From assembly GCA_002457605.1 (NCBI GenBank), contig NTJT01000010.1, forward strand, positions 1-37,633: 37,633 bases of DNA, written 5' to 3'. Below are positions 34,491 to 37,633 of the stretch, piece after piece. Each line of letters begins with the position of its first letter. Position 1 is the first letter of the stretch. Under the pieces are notes generated by a model. The model did not search any database and had not been told where the DNA came from. It saw nothing but the letters and a program-made list of their open reading frames with translations. Source of the DNA: Marine Group II euryarchaeote MED-G34. GTDB taxonomy: Archaea > Thermoplasmatota > Poseidoniia > Poseidoniales > Thalassarchaeaceae. The position numbers and the translations under genes are program-made.

Positions 34491-34790
34491 ATGGCTGGGA
34501 TATGCAACTTATGTGGACTACCGGATGAACTGTGCATATGCCAAGAAATAGCGAAGGAACAGCAGAAGGCGACAATTTCAGTAGTAAGGAGGAGGTACGG
34601 AAAAATGGTCACAATCGTCGAGGGAATAGAGGACACTGCCATCGATCTGGGGCAACTCGCCAAGATTCTCAAGGGCGCGTGCGCGAGCGGCGGCACCGTC
34701 AAAGGACGAACCATAGAACTGCAAGGAGATCACAAGAAGAGGGCTGCCAAGGTGCTCGAGCAGAATGGATACCAGGTGGAGGTGCGCTAG
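34491..34790 (+). CDS. Translation initiation factor aIF1 (SUI1 family)
   Basis: 99 residues. An N-terminal zinc-binding stretch, CNLCGLPDELCIC at 5-17, precedes the SUI1 fold with RRYGKMVTIVEGIE near 34, LGQLAKILKGACASGGTVKG near 53-72 and IELQGDHKKRAAKVLEQNGY. aIF1 binds the small subunit near the P site and checks start-codon pairing. Its place between uL29 and Rpp29 is the standard euryarchaeal arrangement. The start is 5 bases after the uL29 stop. Confidence 0.94.
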   Translation: MAGICNLCGLPDELCICQEIAKEQQKATISVVRRRYGKMVTIVEGIEDTAIDLGQLAKILKGACASGGTVKGRTIELQGDHKKRAAKVLEQNGYQVEVR

Positions 34791-35048
34791 ATGGGAGATT
34801 TGATGCACATGCCATGGTTGTCCCGCACCATTACGGTGGTTGGTTCGCCGGACCCTTCTCTGGTCGGCCTCAGAGGTACCGTATTAGACGAGACTCGCAG
34901 AACCATACGCGTCCTTACCGAGAACGGACGCGTCCGACTCGCGAAGGATGTCATCACATTCACTATCGATTCAGGGAGGGTTATCGACGGCTCAGCCGTG
35001 ACACAACGCCCCGAGGATCGAATCAACCGCAGGTACAGGGGGCACTGA
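34791..35048 (+). CDS. rnp1: RNase P protein component 1 (Rpp29/Pop4)
   Basis: 85 residues, short for the family but complete. The Sm-like barrel is recognisable in GLRGTVLDETRRTIRVLTENG near 27-47 and RVRLAKDVITFTID. Rpp29 pairs with Rpp21 on the specificity domain of RNase P RNA and helps 5' maturation of tRNA. The start codon follows the aIF1 stop with no gap (GCGC TAG ATG). The N-terminal helix seen in longer homologues is almost absent. Confidence 0.92.
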   Translation: MGDLMHMPWLSRTITVVGSPDPSLVGLRGTVLDETRRTIRVLTENGRVRLAKDVITFTIDSGRVIDGSAVTQRPEDRINRRYRGH

Positions 35049-35049
35049 G

Positions 35050-35382
35050 ATGAGGGATATCGGTGTAGACGTCAGAACCCCTGAGGGAGAGTGGGACGGC
35101 AGTGATAACTGCCCCTTCTTTGGCAGCCTGAGGGTGCGCGGTCAGATTATCGAGTGCACCGTGTCTGCATTGGGGATGACCGATTCCATCGTAGTTGAGA
35201 GGGAGACCTCGCGCTACATGAAGAAGTACGAGCGCTATGAGAAGCGCACCCGACGCTACGCCGCCCATTTGCCTACTTGCATAGGCGGCGTTAGTAGGGG
35301 CGACAGGGTCCGCATCATGGAGTGCAGACCACTGTCGAAGACCGTCAAGTTCTGCGTCATCGAGAAGGAGGCGTCTGAATGA
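35050..35382 (+). CDS. rps17: Small-subunit ribosomal protein uS17 (S17p)
   Basis: 110 residues. The archaeal OB-fold signature is seen in CPFFGSLRVRGQIIECTV near 21, YMKKYERYEKRTRRYAAHLPTC near 57-78 and GDRVRIMECRPLSKTVKFCVIE near 85-106. uS17 binds 16S rRNA in the body of the small subunit. It starts one base after the Rpp29 stop and its 3' end overlaps the uL14 start by 4 bases (ATGA). Confidence 0.95.
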   Translation: MRDIGVDVRTPEGEWDGSDNCPFFGSLRVRGQIIECTVSALGMTDSIVVERETSRYMKKYERYEKRTRRYAAHLPTCIGGVSRGDRVRIMECRPLSKTVKFCVIEKEASE

Positions 35383-35777
35383 GAGGAATAGCCGGACGCG
35401 TCACATCGGGCCTGCCCACGCAGGCACGCCTAGACTGCGTGGACAACACTGGCGCGAAGGTCGTGCAACTGATTACCGTCCTGAAGAAGGGCGGCGTGGC
35501 ACGCCGCTACCCTGCCGCTGGAGTGGGCGACATGATTCGCGTCACCGTAAGGCGCGGTACTCCGGAAACACGTCGCCAGATATTCGATGCCGTCATCGTT
35601 CGACAGGCACGCCCATTCAGGCGTGTCGACGGAACTTGGGTCCAGTTCGAGGACAATGCATGCGTGATTACGAATAGACGCGGTGAGGTGCAGGGCTCCG
35701 ATATCAAAGGCCCTGTAAGTCGAGAGGCGGCCGAGCGGTGGCCGCGAATAGCTGCCACTGCGAAGCAGATAGTGTGA
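35379..35777 (+). CDS. rpl14: Large-subunit ribosomal protein uL14 (L14p)
   Basis: 132 residues, normal length. It shows LDCVDNTGAKVVQLITV near 19-35, GVGDMIRVTVRRGTPETRRQI and DNACVITNRRGEVQGSDIKGPVSREAAERWPRIA towards the end. uL14 forms part of the subunit interface with eL24 and is a binding site for anti-association factors. The ATG overlaps the uS17 stop, so the two are translationally coupled. Confidence 0.96.
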   Translation: MRGIAGRVTSGLPTQARLDCVDNTGAKVVQLITVLKKGGVARRYPAAGVGDMIRVTVRRGTPETRRQIFDAVIVRQARPFRRVDGTWVQFEDNACVITNRRGEVQGSDIKGPVSREAAERWPRIAATAKQIV

Positions 35778-35787
35778 GGTGAGAAGA

Positions 35788-36225
35788 ATGGTGAGCAAGA
35801 ATCCCGGAAAGCAGCGTCGAACAAGCAGCAAGGCTGCCTTGCATGTCCAGCGCAAGCGACTACGAGCTCGCCTGTTGACTGATGATCCAGAACTGCAGGC
35901 CATCCGAACCGTCACTGTGCGAGTGGGAGACGAGGTCGAGGTATTACGCGGCGACTTCGGCAATCCAAACAGTGTCAAGCCGGACTCAAGCGGCAAGCGC
36001 CTAGGTCAATCTAGGGGCCGCGCCGGAACCAAGGCCAAGGTGGCCGGTGTGGATACCGAGAGGGGAATGGTATTCGTTGACGGAATCACCTCCTCCACTG
36101 CTGACGGCAAGGAAGAGGGCATTCCAATCAGGCCCTCAAACCTTGTAGTAACCTCTCTGTTTGAGGGCGATCCGTTGAGAATCAAGAGACTGATGGAGAG
36201 GTCAGGAGGTGACATCGATGAGTAG
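35788..36225 (+). CDS. rpl24: Large-subunit ribosomal protein uL24 (L24p) with a KOW-loop insertion
   Basis: 145 residues from the ATG at 35788; the tracked GTG at 35779 lies within the TGAGGTGAG ribosome site. The N-terminus has the archaeal RRTSSKAALHVQRKRLRARL, then the KOW motif VRVGDEVEVLRGDFG near 48-62. After that about 18 residues (NPNSVKPDSSGKRLGQSR) intervene before GRAGTKAKVAGVDTERG; in most uL24 proteins the two parts join directly. The end overlaps the eS4 start by 8 bases. Confidence 0.93.
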   Translation: MVSKNPGKQRRTSSKAALHVQRKRLRARLLTDDPELQAIRTVTVRVGDEVEVLRGDFGNPNSVKPDSSGKRLGQSRGRAGTKAKVAGVDTERGMVFVDGITSSTADGKEEGIPIRPSNLVVTSLFEGDPLRIKRLMERSGGDIDE

Positions 36226-36913
36226 GAGCCACATCAAGCGCCTGGTCATGCCACGCAGTTGGCCTCTGCCTCGCAAGTCCTCCATTTGGGTGCAGAAGCC
36301 CAACCCCGGAGGTCACTCCATCGAGAACTGCATGCCACTAGCTCTCGTCCTGCGCGACGTCCTTGGTGTTGCACACACCCGACGCGAGGCCAAGCGTATC
36401 CTGCATTCTCGCCAAGTCATGGTAGATGGTCGCATCGAGACCGACGATGGCCGAGGAGTTGGTTTGATGGACGTTCTATCGGTAGGCGAGAAGAACTTCC
36501 GCTGTGTACTTGACACCAACGGCAAGCTGCGATACCGCCCTATTCCAAAGAATACGGTCGGCAGCAAGATCTGCCGTGTAACTGGCAAGACTACTATTCG
36601 AGGTGCGAAGACACAGTTGCACCTGCACGACGGCAGGAACCTGCTGATGGACGACGCTTCGGCCTACAAGAGCGGCGACAGCGTCGTCATCTCCCTTCCG
36701 GACCAACAGATTACCTCTCACCTTCCTTTCACTGAAGGTGCTCAGTCATACCTGACGGGTGGCAGCCACATTGGCGAGATTGCTACAGTTCGTGGACACG
36801 ATGTCAAACGCTCTTCCAAGGCGAACGAGGTCCAGTTCGACGATTTCCTGACCATTGCAGACTATGTCTTCATCATCGGCTCTGAGTCAGACATTCCGGG
36901 GGCTGAATCATGA
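36218..36913 (+). CDS. rps4e: Small-subunit ribosomal protein eS4 (S4e)
   Basis: 231 residues from the ATG at 36218, preceded by AGGAGGTGA; the tracked GTG at 36209 is inside that site. HIKRLVMPRSWPLPRK near 4, the S4-type RNA-binding element REAKRILHSRQVMVDGRI near 60-77, and a C-terminal KOW-like GGSHIGEIATVRGHD near 186 are typical. eS4 is specific to archaea and eukaryotes and binds the small-subunit body. It overlaps uL24 (8 bases) and uL5 (4 bases). Confidence 0.95.
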   Translation: MSRSHIKRLVMPRSWPLPRKSSIWVQKPNPGGHSIENCMPLALVLRDVLGVAHTRREAKRILHSRQVMVDGRIETDDGRGVGLMDVLSVGEKNFRCVLDTNGKLRYRPIPKNTVGSKICRVTGKTTIRGAKTQLHLHDGRNLLMDDASAYKSGDSVVISLPDQQITSHLPFTEGAQSYLTGGSHIGEIATVRGHDVKRSSKANEVQFDDFLTIADYVFIIGSESDIPGAES

Positions 36914-37633
36914 GTGAGGAGGCCAATGTGATGCTGGCTCCTTCCATCATCAAGGTAACCATCAACATCGGTGTCGGCGAGGGCGGCCAGAGGCTACAAC
37001 TCGCCGAAAGGGTCCTCGAGGTCCTCACTGGCATGAAACCCGTGCGCACCTTGGCTACTCAGACCAACCGCGACCTCGGCACACGCAGAGGTTCTCCAAT
37101 AGGATGCAAGGTCACCATCCGTGGCGAAGAGGAAATCAAGAAGTTCCTCAAAGACGCATTTTGGGTCCGCCAAAACACACTTCCTTCTTACAACTTTGAC
37201 TCTTCGGGAAACTTGTCCTTTGGAATTTCCGACTACACAGACTTCCCAGGTCAGAAATATGATCCAGACATAGGAATTTTTGGAATGGACGTCAATGTAG
37301 TCCTGGAAAGGCCCGGTCACAGAGTCTCCAGAAGGAGGCAGCAGTCAAGAAAAGTTTCTGCCAGCCATCGTGTTGGTCCAGAAGAATCCAGAGCATGGTT
37401 CTCGAAAATCTACAATTTGAAGATAGTCGGAGATGGGGAGGAAGAGGAAGATGAAGATGACGAAATTGATGTCCCCGTTGATGAACTTCCAGATATCATC
37501 AAGCAAGCCGTTGAAGCTGCTGTACCTGGCGGCGATATAACAGAAGCCGAACTTGAGATGGAAGATGGCCAGCAAGTCTACGAGGTAACCGTCGAAAAAG
37601 ACGGCCAGGAGTTTGAGGTTGAAGTTTCCAAGG
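36910..37633 (+). CDS. rpl5: Large-subunit ribosomal protein uL5 (L5p) with acidic linker and PepSY-like C-terminal extension, truncated by window end
   Basis: At least 241 residues, open to the window edge; the ORF track misses it because no stop is reached. Residues about 10-175 are ordinary archaeal uL5: KVTINIGVGEGG, AFWVRQNTLPSYNFD, GISDYTDFPGQKYDPDIGIFGMDV. Instead of ending near 175, the frame continues through EEEEDEDDEID into DIIKQAVEAAVPGGDITEAELE and YEVTVEKDGQEFEVEV, the pattern of a PepSY domain. uL5 contacts 5S rRNA and the P-site tRNA. The tail's role is unknown. My hand count of third-position G+C is about 70% for the first 77 codons and about 46% for the remaining 164. ATG overlaps the eS4 stop. 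Confidence 0.88.
   Translation, partial: MSEEANVMLAPSIIKVTINIGVGEGGQRLQLAERVLEVLTGMKPVRTLATQTNRDLGTRRGSPIGCKVTIRGEEEIKKFLKDAFWVRQNTLPSYNFDSSGNLSFGISDYTDFPGQKYDPDIGIFGMDVNVVLERPGHRVSRRRQQSRKVSASHRVGPEESRAWFSKIYNLKIVGDGEEEEDEDDEIDVPVDELPDIIKQAVEAAVPGGDITEAELEMEDGQQVYEVTVEKDGQEFEVEVSK

Noticed and set aside
34532-35053. 173-codon plus-strand ORF over aIF1 and Rpp29
   Set aside because: It is out of frame with two clearly recognised genes and has arginine-rich low-complexity composition typical of a shadow frame.
35430-35996. 188-codon minus-strand ORF opposite uL14 and uL24
   Set aside because: Antisense shadow of two conserved ribosomal protein genes, with no recognisable domain.

Overview
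This window is most likely archaeal, from a marine heterotrophic member of the Thermoplasmatota such as Marine Group II (Poseidoniales). The archaeal assignment rests on several features seen here. The ribosomal-protein operon has archaeal gene order, with aIF1 and RNase P Rpp29 between uL29 and uS17 and an eS4 gene. There is also a group II chaperonin (thermosome), a Hef-type helicase, a DUF92 protein, and a tRNA-Trp gene split by an archaeal bulge-helix-bulge intron. The placement in Marine Group II is inference from the secreted-peptidase and peptide-uptake gene content and the long PE-rich membrane-anchored proteins. I could not run a search.

Layout. 1-1765: end of a dipeptide/oligopeptide ABC importer operon (DppD-like tail, DppF-like ATPase, small membrane protein). 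1737-2987 (-): MFS exporter. 2988-3246: divergent, AT-rich promoter island with paired CAATA/TATTG inverted repeats. 3247-8701: three translationally coupled genes for an archaeal-type glutamate synthase (two FMN-domain proteins, then a glutaminase fused to a GXGXG domain), ending tail-to-tail against a D-amino-acid oxidase gene. 9690-14060: small zinc-ribbon protein, an AT-rich CPBP protease gene, a DUF92/VTE6-like membrane protein, and a large membrane protein with a cysteine-free redoxin domain. 14162-14350: intron-containing tRNA-Trp(CCA) whose intron is a box C/D guide RNA aimed at C34 of its own anticodon. 14430-22753: secreted subtilase, class I aminotransferase, two membrane proteins of unknown role, and a 1168-residue surface protein with a (EP)15 tail. 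22837-24453: thermosome. 24555-27385: a coupled redox pair, ferredoxin-flavodoxin-degenerate SdhB fusion plus a CCG-domain (HdrB/SdhE-like) protein that has lost most cluster cysteines. 27386-29176 (-): Hef-like helicase. 29177-29467: structured leader and promoter region. 29468-37633: ribosomal operon uL3-uL4-uL23-uL2-uS19-uL22-uS3-uL29-aIF1-Rpp29-uS17-uL14-uL24-eS4-uL5, the last truncated by the window and carrying an acidic linker plus a PepSY-like extension.

Together the metabolic genes fit growth on protein: surface peptidase, peptide import, transamination and D-amino-acid oxidation, and nitrogen assimilation through glutamate synthase. The less expected signals are the self-targeting guide RNA in the tRNA intron, the redox pair with missing Fe-S ligands, the uL5-PepSY fusion, and a set of intergenic hairpins that share a TAC/GTA triloop but have unrelated stems. 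No CRISPR array, insertion sequence or rRNA gene was seen.
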